Origin: Natrinema salifodinae
GTDB taxonomy: Archaea > Halobacteriota > Halobacteria > Halobacteriales > Natrialbaceae
Reading direction: 5' to 3'
NCBI RefSeq assembly: GCF_900110455.1
Contig: NZ_FOIS01000002.1
Coordinates: forward strand, 372,001 to 436,000
Length of the DNA: 64,000 nucleotides
A program made the position numbers and the translations under genes. Below are positions 8,899-17,388 of the stretch, piece by piece (position 1 is the stretch's first letter; the number at the start of each line of letters is the position of its first letter). The notes under the pieces are model-generated. The model had not been told where the DNA came from. It made no database searches and saw nothing but the letters and a program-made list of their open reading frames with translations.

Positions 8899-9366
8899 TC
8901 AGAGTTCGACGCCGCTGGGGATCAGGCTGTGCTGGCGCAGCAGATTCCCCTCGTCGTCGTACACGAGAAACGTGCGTTTGTCGTAGCTGACGAACGGTTC
9001 GCCGTCGAGCGTGATCTCGACTTCGTACCGACCGTCGTCGTCGGCGGTCTCGCCGTAGCCACGCGCCGCCCGAATGAACTGGAGGACGTCGTCGGCATCC
9101 TCGTTGAGTTCGAGGATGAACTCGCCGGTGACGCGGTTCGTGACGCTCACCACGCCTGGCGTGTCGTCCTCGAGCGGCCCCTGCAGTCGGAGGGCGGTGT
9201 CGGTTTCGCTCGCGTCGAGTACGTCCCCGTCGGGACCGGTCAGGCGCTCGCGAAGCATCGTCGCCGGGCCGGTGAAATCGATCGATACCGAGGGCTTTTC
9301 AGGCTCGCCGTCGGTTTCGACCCAGTCGATATTGTTAACGTCTAACGTGAAGTGCTCGCGCCTCAT
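8899..9366 (-). CDS. Uncharacterised conserved haloarchaeal protein (DUF5793-like)
   Basis: This 155-residue soluble acidic protein starts MRREHFTLDVNNIDWVE and is rich in beta strands (VSIDFTGPATMLRERL, YEVEITLDGEPFVSY), without membrane segments or signal peptide. I associate the N-terminal sequence with the haloarchaeal DUF5793 family from memory, which is not verified here. The start at 9366 matches that family's beginning; the frame is open 15 codons further upstream. Function unknown. Confidence 0.65.
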   Translation of the reverse strand: MRREHFTLDVNNIDWVETDGEPEKPSVSIDFTGPATMLRERLTGPDGDVLDASETDTALRLQGPLEDDTPGVVSVTNRVTGEFILELNEDADDVLQFIRAARGYGETADDDGRYEVEITLDGEPFVSYDKRTFLVYDDEGNLLRQHSLIPSGVEL

Positions 9367-9595
9367 TCCGTACTCGTTCCTTCGGACTCCCGCGGTATGA
9401 ACGTAACGCACGACAAATCAGCCGGGAAGATAGTTCGGGAAACGAGTATTCGACGTCCGTCGACCGGACGAATTGCCTAATTTGTGATCGGCGCTGTCAG
9501 ATCGCCGGTACGATCGCGACTTCGACGGGATCGAGGAGTCGGATTACCGATGGCCAGTCGAACGTTTTTTGCGCGTACCCGGCCGAACCCCGACG

Positions 9596-10324
9596 ATGGC
9601 AGACCAGCAGGACGGGGGTCGGGATCGATCGACGACGTCGCCGGATCGCGAGGGGGCCAACCGGACCGTCGGGACCGACCGCGGCGCGGTCCGCGACACC
9701 TACGACCGGATCGCCGACCACTTCGCGTCCACGCGGGAGTACCCCTGGCCCGAGGTCGAGGCCTTCGTCGCGGACCGAGCGGACGACTGCGCGGGCGGCG
9801 TCGGACTCGATCTCGGTTGCGGGAACTGCCGCCACGCCCAACTCCTGGCCGACGAGTGCGCCTCAGTCATCGGTCTCGACGTCAGCCGCGGCCTACTCGA
9901 GACCGGCCGTGCTCGCGCACGCGAGCGCGATTTCGCCGCCGTCCTCGACCTGATCCAGGGCGACGCCGCATCTCTCCCGTTGGCCGCCGACAGCGTCGAC
10001 ACCGCGGTCTACGTCGCGACGCTCCACCACCTGCCGACGCGAGCGGCCCGGCGCGCCAGCCTCGACGAACTCGCGCGGGTCCTCGCTCCCGACGGCCGCG
10101 CGCTGGTCAGCGCCTGGTCGACCGCCCACGACCGGTTCGACGAGACCGACGGCTTCGACACGACGATCGAGTGGACGCTGCCCGGCGGCGAGACCGTCGA
10201 CCGGTTCTACCACATCTACGCGCCCGACGAGTTCGAGGCCGACCTGATCGACAGCGATCTCGACCTCCGCGAGTGGGAGCTGTCGAGTGGCAACTGTTAC
10301 GCGACGGTCGCGGGTTCGAGGTAG
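9596..10324 (+). CDS. SAM-dependent methyltransferase, Trm9/ALKBH8-like
   Basis: The 242-residue protein begins with a hydrophilic tail, then the class I methyltransferase core: AVRDTYDRIADHFASTREYPWPEV, motif I VGLDLGCGNCRHAQLL, motif II (SVIGLDVSRGLL), motif III IQGDAASLPLAADSVD, and VATLHHLPTRAARRASLDELARVL. The combination of the YDRIADHF.STR.YPWP start and the ATLHHLPT block is characteristic of Trm9/ABH8-type enzymes, which methylate wobble-uridine side chains in tRNA using a Trm112 partner in eukaryotes. A Trm112-like gene is at 1.1-1.3 kb. The substrate here is inferred, not shown. The ATG at 9596 is preceded by an A+T-rich stretch (GTTTTTTG) near 9563-9570. Confidence 0.8.
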   Translation: MADQQDGGRDRSTTSPDREGANRTVGTDRGAVRDTYDRIADHFASTREYPWPEVEAFVADRADDCAGGVGLDLGCGNCRHAQLLADECASVIGLDVSRGLLETGRARARERDFAAVLDLIQGDAASLPLAADSVDTAVYVATLHHLPTRAARRASLDELARVLAPDGRALVSAWSTAHDRFDETDGFDTTIEWTLPGGETVDRFYHIYAPDEFEADLIDSDLDLREWELSSGNCYATVAGSR

Positions 10325-10608
10325 TCGAGGGCGGACCAAGAGCGGAGTCCGGCGAGTAAGCGACGACCGGACAGCCCCGGTCGTGCGGGTTCGGCGACCG
10401 ACCGATCCGACGTGTCCCGCTACCAGTTATGACGTCCGTGGTACGAGCTTGTACGGGGGCAGGGGGAGAGGTATTTTCACCGGACGGACGCAGTAGATTT
10501 CAGTTCGGTTTTCAGTCACTGAAATCGAATGAAACGTTTCGAATGGAGTTCATTCTCCGAATAATGTCCGATTTTTATGATCGTCTCGCCGCTAGTCCCG
10601 AACGCGCT

Positions 10609-11556
10609 ATGACGCGTCTCACCAGACGTTCGGCGCTGCAGTTCGCAGGCGCATCGCTCGCCGCAGCCACCGTCCCCGCGACGGCGACCGCCGACGAGTC
10701 CGACGACTGGACGGTCGTCGAGACGCCGGTCGACAGCACCCTCCACGACGTCGCCGACACGGCGACGACCCCGCACGCGGTCGCAAGCGGCGGCCTGGTC
10801 ATCGAACGCACGGAGGCGGGCTGGGAGGTCGTCCTCCAGGGCGGCCCCACCGGCAACGGAAACGACCTCTACGGCGTCGACACTACCGACGACGGTGAGC
10901 GGCTCTGGATCGTCGGCGCCAGCGGCGCGATCGGCGAGTACGACGTGACGACCGGCGATCTGATCGACCGCTCCGCGCCCAATGACTTCACGGCCAACTT
11001 CAACGATGTCGCGGTCACCGGCCCCGCGGGCGACGCGGACGTCTACGTGGCCGACGACTCCGGCTCGATCCACTACAGCTTCGACAACGGGCGAGAGGGC
11101 ACCTGGGACTACGAGGCCCCCGGCAGCGGCGCCGGCTTCAACGCGATCGAATTCTACGAGGACCGATCGGGCCACGTCATCGACACCAACGGCAAGGTGT
11201 TCGCCACCGACGACGGCGTCACCTGGAACGCCATCGGCATCGAGGACGCCGGCGTCACCTACTACGGCCTCGACAGCGACGCCGCGGACGACGTCCGCGT
11301 CAGCGGCGGCAACGCCTCCGTGTTCACCTACGACGGCAGTCAGTGGGGTCTCGAGAGCCTCGGCGATGCGGACCTCTTCGACGTCGAGACCGACGGCGAC
11401 AACGGGTACACCGTCGGCAGCGGCGGCGTGATCTTCGAACTAGACGGCGGCGAGTGGTGCCAGCAGCAGACTCCGACCGGCGAGAACCTCTTCGCCGTCG
11501 CCCGCGGCCCTGTCGACATCGCCGTCGGCTCCGGCGGCGAGGTGCTCGAGCGGTAA
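10609..11556 (+). CDS. Tat-exported beta-propeller protein
   Basis: The protein of 315 residues starts MTRLTRRSALQFAGASLAAA, a twin-arginine export signal with a cleavage region near ATA-DES, so it should be folded in the cytoplasm and exported. The rest is a series of about six to seven degenerate repeats, each with a pattern like xxVxxxxxG-xxxVGxxGxVxxx (for example LWIVGASGAIGEYD, GYTVGSGGVIFELD, DIAVGSGGEVLE). This resembles YCF48/BNR-like propellers. I chose the ATG at 10609 because it places the RR motif correctly; the frame is open 60 codons upstream. It is the last backbone gene before the tRNA. Function unknown. Confidence 0.75.
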   Translation: MTRLTRRSALQFAGASLAAATVPATATADESDDWTVVETPVDSTLHDVADTATTPHAVASGGLVIERTEAGWEVVLQGGPTGNGNDLYGVDTTDDGERLWIVGASGAIGEYDVTTGDLIDRSAPNDFTANFNDVAVTGPAGDADVYVADDSGSIHYSFDNGREGTWDYEAPGSGAGFNAIEFYEDRSGHVIDTNGKVFATDDGVTWNAIGIEDAGVTYYGLDSDAADDVRVSGGNASVFTYDGSQWGLESLGDADLFDVETDGDNGYTVGSGGVIFELDGGEWCQQQTPTGENLFAVARGPVDIAVGSGGEVLER

Positions 11557-11707
11557 GCCGCTCCGATCGACTTTCCCGCCGTGGAGTCCGGGTTCGATCG
11601 CGACGAATCGTCTTAAACTATCGCGTCACCGTTTTTCGACTGCGTTGCGATCGCCACCGGGCGGGGCGTCGACCGTCGCCTGGCGACGGCGCGGAAAAGG
11701 AAGATCC

Positions 11708-11712
11708 TTAAA
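11708..11712 (+). promoter_or_regulatory. TATA-like box of the tRNA gene
   Basis: TTAAA stands 25-29 bp before the first base of tRNA-Gly in a G+C-rich setting, the usual position of an archaeal tRNA promoter box. Confidence 0.4.
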
Positions 11713-11736
11713 CGTGGAACGAAAATCGGGAACTGC

Positions 11737-11807
11737 GCGCGGATGGTCTAGTGGCAGGACCTGAGCCTTCCAAGCTCATGGCCCGGGTTCAAATCCCGGT
11801 CCGCGCA
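11737..11807 (+). tRNA. tRNA-Gly(UCC)
   Basis: The 71 bases fold as a full cloverleaf. The acceptor arms are GCGCGGA and TCCGCGC with discriminator A, the anticodon stem TGAGC/GCTCA closes a CTTCCAA loop (anticodon TCC, 11769-11771), and the T arm contains GGGTTCAAATCCC. CCA is not encoded. It reads GGA and, by wobble, GGG codons. The 3' 48 bases serve as the left attachment site of the integrated element, so the intact gene is kept after integration. Confidence 0.95.
11760..11807 (+). repeat. Left attachment site (attL), 48 bp
   Basis: This segment covers the anticodon stem-loop, T arm and acceptor 3' strand of tRNA-Gly and is identical to 26905-26952. Bases outside the match differ on both sides, which fixes the repeat at 48 bp. 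Confidence 0.93.
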
Positions 11808-11961
11808 TAGTTTCCCGCGCCTCAGCGCGCGAAACAGTAGTTTTCGAGTGTCTGTGGAAACACAGACATATGCCGATTACAACTCATAGCCCGGGTCTCG
11901 AGATTGACCCCGACGCCGTCGTGTGGTTTTCAGATGTATCAGGCTCATTAGAGGTGACAGT

Positions 11962-13056
11962 ATGAACGTACCGGTGGTCTCATCACCAGTCGAGGAGCGG
12001 CTCGACGAGCGGCAATTGGTCGATTACCGGGAGTACAAGCGTGATCTCCTCAAATGGCTGCACCATCTCGGGAAGAACCCTGATCACGCTGAAGGATATG
12101 CAGAGACCACAGTGCGGCAGGTCTCATACAAAGTGGACAAGTTCTACCGATGGCTCTGGAACGAAGAGGGTTATACTACCAGTGCAACTCCCGACGATGC
12201 AGACGACTACATGCGCCACCTGGTCTATTCAGACACGGAGTACAGTACTGGTCACAAGGCGAGTTCACAAAAGTGCCTGAAACGGTTGTTCAAGTGGCGA
12301 CGTCACGAACTCGGTGAAGAGGTTGAATGGGAGCCGACACACAGCTTCTCACCGGACGCGTCCCAACCGCGTGATTATCTCACTGTGGAGGAGCGCAAAC
12401 TGATACGAGAGGCTGCTCTAGAGTACGGAAGTGTCCCTTCGTACAGTGCCCTTGACCCACAGGAGCGGCAGTCGTGGAAACGGTACCTGGCGCAGCGATT
12501 CGAGAAGCCTATCGACGACGTGAGTGTAAGCGACTTCGACCGCGCCAACGGATGGAAAATTCCGAGCCTCACCTGGGTATCACTGGACTGTGGTCTTCGC
12601 CCGGTTGAGGTCGAGCGCGCTACAGTGAATTGGGTAGACACGGAAAACAACGTCCTACGCATCCCGAAGGCCGAATCATCGAAGAACACGGAAAACTGGA
12701 TCGTCGGTGTCACTGAGCGTACATCAACAGCACTCGAGCGCTGGCTAATCGAGCGGCAGCAGTATGATCAGTATCAAGACACCGACGCACTGTGGCTAAC
12801 GCGACACGGCAATCCGTACAACTCTAGCTCGTTGAAGTACATCCTCTCTCGTCTCTGTGAGATAGCCGAGATTCCGACTGAGAACCGAAGCTTGTCATGG
12901 TATGCTATTCGCCATTCGGTCGGCACCTACATGACTCGAGAGCAGGACTTAGCGGCCGCACAGGCACAGTTGCGCCATAAGAGCCCGGAGACGACGATGC
13001 GTTACGACCAGACGCCAATTGAAGACCGACGCGATGCACTCAACCGGATGGGATAA
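11962..13056 (+). CDS. Tyrosine recombinase (element integrase)
   Basis: The 364-residue protein has an N-terminal SAM-like core-binding domain (about 20-125; TTVRQVSYKVDKFYRWLW) and a C-terminal catalytic domain. Visible active-site elements are Arg in GLRPVEVERA, Lys in ESSKNTENW, YAIRHSVGTYM where the usual first His of HxxR is Tyr, His in AQLRHKSPETT and the nucleophile Tyr in MRYDQ. Its place directly beside the tRNA and reading inward is that of haloarchaeal element integrases. The ATG at 11962 is preceded by GAGGTGA at a good spacing; an alternative ATG lies at 11923. Confidence 0.92.
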   Translation: MNVPVVSSPVEERLDERQLVDYREYKRDLLKWLHHLGKNPDHAEGYAETTVRQVSYKVDKFYRWLWNEEGYTTSATPDDADDYMRHLVYSDTEYSTGHKASSQKCLKRLFKWRRHELGEEVEWEPTHSFSPDASQPRDYLTVEERKLIREAALEYGSVPSYSALDPQERQSWKRYLAQRFEKPIDDVSVSDFDRANGWKIPSLTWVSLDCGLRPVEVERATVNWVDTENNVLRIPKAESSKNTENWIVGVTERTSTALERWLIERQQYDQYQDTDALWLTRHGNPYNSSSLKYILSRLCEIAEIPTENRSLSWYAIRHSVGTYMTREQDLAAAQAQLRHKSPETTMRYDQTPIEDRRDALNRMG

Positions 13057-13108
13057 TGGTAATTCTGTAGAAACTGATATAACGTTTCACTTATTAGACG
13101 GTATCTGT

Positions 13109-13492
13109 ATGTCGGGAAAGACAAAGACCGTCGGTCTCAAAATGGATGATGGATCTTACGAAGTGTTGCCAGAGGGAATGGCCGGATCTCGAGAAAACGT
13201 GAGCCAAATAATCTTACCAGCGAGTATCCCATGGGAGTCTGACGTACAATTGTATCCAGCAGAACTTGAATTCGCTGGGAGTGAAGAGCGTGCGATGGGT
13301 GGTGAGACCATTTACGATGCGCGACACATTGGGACTGTTCCAAATACTGGAGACGAATTCTACGTTGAAGCGACGTTCCAAGAATATCCAGCAAATGATT
13401 TTCAGCTTGTTGACGGTGGCGCAACTGGACCGGCGTCTTTTGCGCACTTCGCTCCCGATGATTTGAAATCGTATATGTACGCTGTTCTTTAG
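13109..13492 (+). CDS. Hypothetical element protein
   Basis: The 127-residue acidic protein (MSGKTKTVGLKMDDGSYEV start) appears to be a single beta-rich soluble domain with no motif I recognise. A TATA-like TGATATAAC stretch near 13076-13084 fits leaderless translation from the ATG at 13109, although the frame continues back into the integrase end. The stop overlaps the end of the convergent SRA-HNH gene by four bases. It may be an accessory of the integrase or the nuclease; there is no direct evidence. Confidence 0.55.
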   Translation: MSGKTKTVGLKMDDGSYEVLPEGMAGSRENVSQIILPASIPWESDVQLYPAELEFAGSEERAMGGETIYDARHIGTVPNTGDEFYVEATFQEYPANDFQLVDGGATGPASFAHFAPDDLKSYMYAVL

Positions 13493-14811
13493 AGAAATAT
13501 TAGATTCCGCTGTTCTGCTTTTGCTATTAACTCCTGATTGAATTCATCACCATTACGCCCTTGATGCACCCGTCGATGGCAGTTTGGACACAGTGCGATG
13601 ACGTTCTCTGGTGCATCTGGCCCGCCGTCACTCTGCCGTGTGAGGTGATGGACCTCGAGGAACGGCTCACCGGTGCTAGTTACGAAGGGAGCTTCTTGCT
13701 CACATCCCTGACAGACGCCGTCTGCCATCCGAAGTGCAAACTCACGGACGTACTGTGATCGTGGATAAGAGCGGCCGCCAGAACGGCTTGAGGAAGTGCG
13801 TGATCCTGTTGGCGAGCTCTGTTTTGCTTTCTCGAAAAGCTCCTCATCCGAAAGCGACGTCGGCGTTCCCTCCTCGATTTCAATCTCTGTGCCGCCCACA
13901 GGGGCTAACTGAAACTGGAATGCTTCACGAGGGTCATCATTCTCGTCGCGCAGTGTCCTAGTATCGTACCCGATGTATTCGTATTCACCGAGGTAGGTGA
14001 CAATCCACGGCAGGTCTGTGCTCTCAAAGAGATGAAGGGACTTGCCGTTCTCCTTGTGGTCGCGAATAGCTTCGTTGCCGCCGTCCATCGTCATATCGCC
14101 TTCCGTTCCTTCGCCAGTGTAGAGGAAGGTGTCGTTCTCAAGGAATTTATCTTCGTATCCGTAGTCATCGCCTGAGTCACCGGTAAAGATGAGAACTAGA
14201 GGAAGGTCACTCGGTTTGGCGATTCCTTTGTATCGTTCTCCTTTGAGCGCATCGTGGATGAACCACCGATTATACGCTGCGCCAACTTCGAACGTGCCAC
14301 CTTCAATCGGGATAGAGTAGACACCATTGTCTTCAGTGACCAGCTCGAGCGATTTGAGCCAATCAAGGTGCTTAGTTACGACGCCCTTGGGTAAATTGTG
14401 ATCAGGATAGGCATCACGGAGATATGTTTGTATCTCTTCGACCGTTCGGTAACCGTTCGGAATGATCCTGGCGATCTCCCGGAATCCATCGACAGCCTTC
14501 TCGAGGCCCTCATACATAACCAAGGGCTCGTTATGCCGCCAGAAGGTCTCGCCCTTGTTTGTAGTTTGATAGCCATCTGGAGTACTGTCGAGCAGGTCGA
14601 TGGACTCGAGGAACGAGATATTTCGGCTGACGGTTTCTTCTGCATCAGCGGGTGTAGATGCTCTTGATCCGGCAGATGTATTTTCTAGCAGCCAGTCAAA
14701 AAGTGCTGCTTCAGTCGGTTTTTGTTCTGAGATATACTGGAGGGTCGAATGGAGATCCTGAATCCGATCATCAACCCCACCGAAGAAGCGTTCGGTCGTC
14801 ATCCGGCTCAT
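13489..14811 (-). CDS. Modification-dependent (type IV-like) SRA-HNH endonuclease
   Basis: The 440-residue protein has two helical or winged-helix segments at about 15-170, an SRA-like base-flipping domain at about 180-305, a Ser/Gly linker, and a C-terminal HNH domain. The SRA part shows the ScoMcrA-type pattern (GIAKPSDLPLVLIFTG, GYEDKFLENDTFLYTGEG, GDM, GNEAIRDH, LHLFE, YLGEYEYIG). The HNH domain has C367/C370, H388/H389, N403, C408/C411 and H416. ScoMcrA-like enzymes cut DNA carrying methylated or phosphorothioated bases, so defence against modified DNA is the likely job. AATATACG about 22-29 bp upstream fits a leaderless start. It is divergent from the PD-(D/E)XK-like gene. Confidence 0.85.
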   Translation of the reverse strand: MSRMTTERFFGGVDDRIQDLHSTLQYISEQKPTEAALFDWLLENTSAGSRASTPADAEETVSRNISFLESIDLLDSTPDGYQTTNKGETFWRHNEPLVMYEGLEKAVDGFREIARIIPNGYRTVEEIQTYLRDAYPDHNLPKGVVTKHLDWLKSLELVTEDNGVYSIPIEGGTFEVGAAYNRWFIHDALKGERYKGIAKPSDLPLVLIFTGDSGDDYGYEDKFLENDTFLYTGEGTEGDMTMDGGNEAIRDHKENGKSLHLFESTDLPWIVTYLGEYEYIGYDTRTLRDENDDPREAFQFQLAPVGGTEIEIEEGTPTSLSDEELFEKAKQSSPTGSRTSSSRSGGRSYPRSQYVREFALRMADGVCQGCEQEAPFVTSTGEPFLEVHHLTRQSDGGPDAPENVIALCPNCHRRVHQGRNGDEFNQELIAKAEQRNLIFL

Positions 14812-14911
14812 AGCAGTCTACCTTCATGCCAGACGTATATTCATGTGGAAAATTCTCCAGCGGGATGAGAAAAAGGAAGAGATGACGATTAACTTCTCAC
14901 ATCGAGTGATA

Positions 14912-14920
14912 GTACTTATA
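14912..14920 (+). promoter_or_regulatory. TATA-like box for the PD-(D/E)XK-like gene
   Basis: GTACTTATA at 14912-14920 ends 26 bp before the ATG at 14947. The 135 bp intergenic region also holds the opposite promoter of the SRA-HNH gene, making this a compact divergent promoter. Confidence 0.5.
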
Positions 14921-14946
14921 ACCTCGCGGCAGAGGTCTGAACAATA

Positions 14947-15594
14947 ATGACAGAGGAACAGACGCTGACTGGGAAACTCGTAGAATCTTTTGCTGATGTC
15001 ATCCACGATGTCGATCGTACTATCGGTGAAAATAAGGACTACGGCGCTGGGATCGGACCTCACGACGAGAACGATCAGGTCGATGCTCTGATCGAGGAAG
15101 TCCGCCGTCAAGATAATCTCCCTGGGGATGTATCCACTGCGAAGTCCGACCCATCAGGCGTCACATACCCTGGTACCCAATCCGCCGATTTGGTGATTGA
15201 GGCCCCTGAGTTAACGGAATACTGTGAAGCGAAGCTGTTTCGGTTCATAAAGGCGAACGGTAACCCATCGCCACGAGGCTACAGCAAAGTCTTCAGCCCC
15301 TATCAGTCCCATAGTCCGCGCTCGTTCATTCATGATGTGGACAAGCTAGCTGCCGCCGACATCAGGGCCGCAAAGACACTCTTGGGAATCTATTATAGGC
15401 CTATCAAAGGCGCCGGATCTCATATCACTGGACAGGCTATCGCCAAAAAGTTCGTGTCCGATGTTGAGCAATGGACTGAACACGAGATCAGCCTCGACAC
15501 GGTCGTACCCTTCTCAGGACTCCAGCATGATGTCCACCAACGGGGAGCGATACTCGCTTGGAAACTTGACGATCAGCCTGAGCGTTTTTTCTAG
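14947..15594 (+). CDS. PD-(D/E)XK-like nuclease, putative restriction enzyme
   Basis: The 215-residue protein contains a plausible PD-(D/E)XK active site: Asp81 in QSADLVIE followed on the next strand by E94-A-K96 in YCEAKLFRF. A preceding helix contains a conserved-looking Glu in LVESFADVI. The spacing and the hydrophobic strands fit the restriction-endonuclease fold. No methyltransferase is nearby. It lies between the SRA-HNH and the tandem GIY-YIG genes, which supports a DNA-cleavage or defence role. The assignment rests on motif reading and is less certain than its neighbours. Confidence 0.6.
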   Translation: MTEEQTLTGKLVESFADVIHDVDRTIGENKDYGAGIGPHDENDQVDALIEEVRRQDNLPGDVSTAKSDPSGVTYPGTQSADLVIEAPELTEYCEAKLFRFIKANGNPSPRGYSKVFSPYQSHSPRSFIHDVDKLAAADIRAAKTLLGIYYRPIKGAGSHITGQAIAKKFVSDVEQWTEHEISLDTVVPFSGLQHDVHQRGAILAWKLDDQPERFF

Positions 15595-15676
15595 AGCGTT
15601 CCATTAGATCGCCGTCCTGGTACCGTGACCCCTTAGGGTAACGCTGCTCGTGTCACCTTCAAAGAAGGTAAGAGCG

Positions 15677-16552
15677 ATGGGTGCAGACAAACTGACTATG
15701 CAGCCGTATTATGAGTCCGACTGGTTAGGTTTCGACTGGTCGGACTGGGTCAGCTTCGCCCCTTCTGATGGTTATCTCTCAACGGCTCCAACCGACGAAG
15801 GTCTCTATCGCGTACGTCATCAGCGCACAGAGGGTCTCGAGTACATCGGACAGACTGGTCGAAGCCTTCGGGGACGTCTCCGAGCGCTGTCCGGATGTTA
15901 CAAACCCGAAATGCCGTTCACTGATCCACATGTTGCGGCGCCGTGTCTATGGGCCGTCCGTGAAGAGTACGGACCGGAGTTCGAAGTTTCCTGGATCACC
16001 CCCGATGTGGCCCCAGATCGTTCGCAGCGCTTAGCCATTGAAGAGGCGTTGATTGCGTCATATCGACGCGACACTGGAGAAAGCCCAACAGCGAACTTCG
16101 GTCGAATCATTCCTGGCTATCGACGCTCGAGTAACCGGTCAGGTGGGTTCACTGGGGGTATTCTCGAAGAGGGTGAAAGTGAGCCGAACTGTGAGCCGGG
16201 AACTGGACCGTTGCCATGGACGGATGCCGATGCAATACTCTCAGATTCGTGGATGGGTCTTGACTGGTCGGAACCTGAACGCTTGGCAGATGCGTACCAA
16301 CAGATTCCGAAGGAAAGCGGCCTGTATCGGATCTGGAATGAAGACGACGTCCCACCGTTGGAATACATCGGACAGAGCGGAAACCTCCGAAGTCGGCTGT
16401 ATCGCCACCGTCGAAACAGAGACGGTGATCTATTGTTCAGCTATACGACGCTGTCAGAACTCGACGCAGCCCATAAGCGAAGTGAGGTCGAAACCGAGTT
16501 GATCGGTGCTCACTGGCTTGCTTGTGAGATGGCTCCACGAGACCAGTTCTAA
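15677..16552 (+). CDS. Tandem GIY-YIG nuclease-like protein
   Basis: The 291-residue protein is an internal duplication. Each half starts with a W(L/M)G(F/L)DWS segment and carries a GIY-YIG core: GLYRV at 42-46 with YIGQT at 56-60, and GLYRI at 215-219 with YIGQS at 230-234. The first half keeps an Arg after YIG, Glu122 in the IEEALI helix and a terminal Asn140. The second keeps the Arg and a Glu in SEVETELI but ends without the final Asn motif. GIY-YIG proteins cut DNA in homing, repair and restriction. I used the ATG at 15677 with GAAGGT upstream; a GTG at 15650 is possible. Confidence 0.8.
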   Translation: MGADKLTMQPYYESDWLGFDWSDWVSFAPSDGYLSTAPTDEGLYRVRHQRTEGLEYIGQTGRSLRGRLRALSGCYKPEMPFTDPHVAAPCLWAVREEYGPEFEVSWITPDVAPDRSQRLAIEEALIASYRRDTGESPTANFGRIIPGYRRSSNRSGGFTGGILEEGESEPNCEPGTGPLPWTDADAILSDSWMGLDWSEPERLADAYQQIPKESGLYRIWNEDDVPPLEYIGQSGNLRSRLYRHRRNRDGDLLFSYTTLSELDAAHKRSEVETELIGAHWLACEMAPRDQF

Positions 16553-16602
16553 CTCATGAAATTCACGTAACGATTATCACGTATTAGTTACTCTCACTTA
16601 CT

Positions 16603-17205
16603 ATGGGGTTATTCAGTTCAGGAGATGATGACTTGGGTGATTATGAGTGTGAGCCACAGGGAGAATACGTCACAAAAGCTCGAATTGAGAAGGTAGAAGA
16701 TATCTTAGATGAGGGCGAGAAGATACACTATATAACCCGCGGATCAACCGTCGACGTTGAAGGGTCATCTGCTGGGAAATCATTATTCGGCGACGATAGA
16801 AGTCGCAAGTCTGGCACACGAGGGTACGTACGAGCAGTCTACACTGATAGCCGAGTAGCAGTAAAGATTCCTCAGTGGTTGGGCTCTGATGAGCGGTCTG
16901 TACCGTATGAGAGCATAACTAGTGTTGATCTGGATACTGGACTTGTTAATAAGCGCGTTTCCCTCCAGACGCCTGGGCAAACCTACCATATTGAAGTCCA
17001 AGAGCCAGGTAAAGACGAAGTTCGAGAAATTGTGTCGTTCATCAGGGAGAAGATTAACGAGGTAAATCAACCAGACACAGTCGTGGCAGAGTCAGAACCA
17101 GACCCACTTGATCAGCTGGACAAACTTCAAGAGCTTCATGAGAAGGGTGTCGTAGACGATGAAGAATTTGAAGAAAAGAAACAATCTCTGCTTGATAAGG
17201 TGTAA
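16603..17205 (+). CDS. PH-like and SHOCT domain protein
   Basis: The 200-residue protein has a central bacterial PH-like domain (about 30-145; YVRAVYTDSRVAVKIPQW, SVPYESITSVDLDTGL) and a C-terminal SHOCT motif (DQLDKLQELHEKGVVDDEEFEEKKQSLL). SHOCT segments are short helical pairs attached to many domains, often for oligomerisation. Such proteins are common in archaeal mobile elements, but their function is unknown. Codon use is A+T-rich like the rest of the element. No Shine-Dalgarno is seen and a leaderless start is likely. Confidence 0.7.
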   Translation: MGLFSSGDDDLGDYECEPQGEYVTKARIEKVEDILDEGEKIHYITRGSTVDVEGSSAGKSLFGDDRSRKSGTRGYVRAVYTDSRVAVKIPQWLGSDERSVPYESITSVDLDTGLVNKRVSLQTPGQTYHIEVQEPGKDEVREIVSFIREKINEVNQPDTVVAESEPDPLDQLDKLQELHEKGVVDDEEFEEKKQSLLDKV

Positions 17206-17295
17206 TACGGATTATGTTCAGTTTTCAGATAGAACACATTAAGTAGCTAAACGGTATGGAAGAGTCGACCGGATAACGGTTACACGGCCGGGAAC

Positions 17296-17388
17296 CTACT
17301 CCTCTTCACAGGTGGCCCGTGCCCGCTTGATTTCCAGAAGCTCCAGCTCGATCTGCTCGAGTTCTGCCTCTGTGACTTTCCGCTTCAT
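17296..17388 (-). CDS. Thirty-residue charged helical microprotein
   Basis: The ATG at 17388 overlaps the TGA of the SWIM gene in an ATGA, and the frame runs to a TAG at 17296. The product MKRKVTEAELEQIELELLEI and ten more residues form a single highly charged helix with heptad-like Leu/Ile spacing. Coupling to the SWIM gene suggests a partner or regulator of it. The size makes the call uncertain. Confidence 0.4.
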   Translation of the reverse strand: MKRKVTEAELEQIELELLEIKRARATCEEE

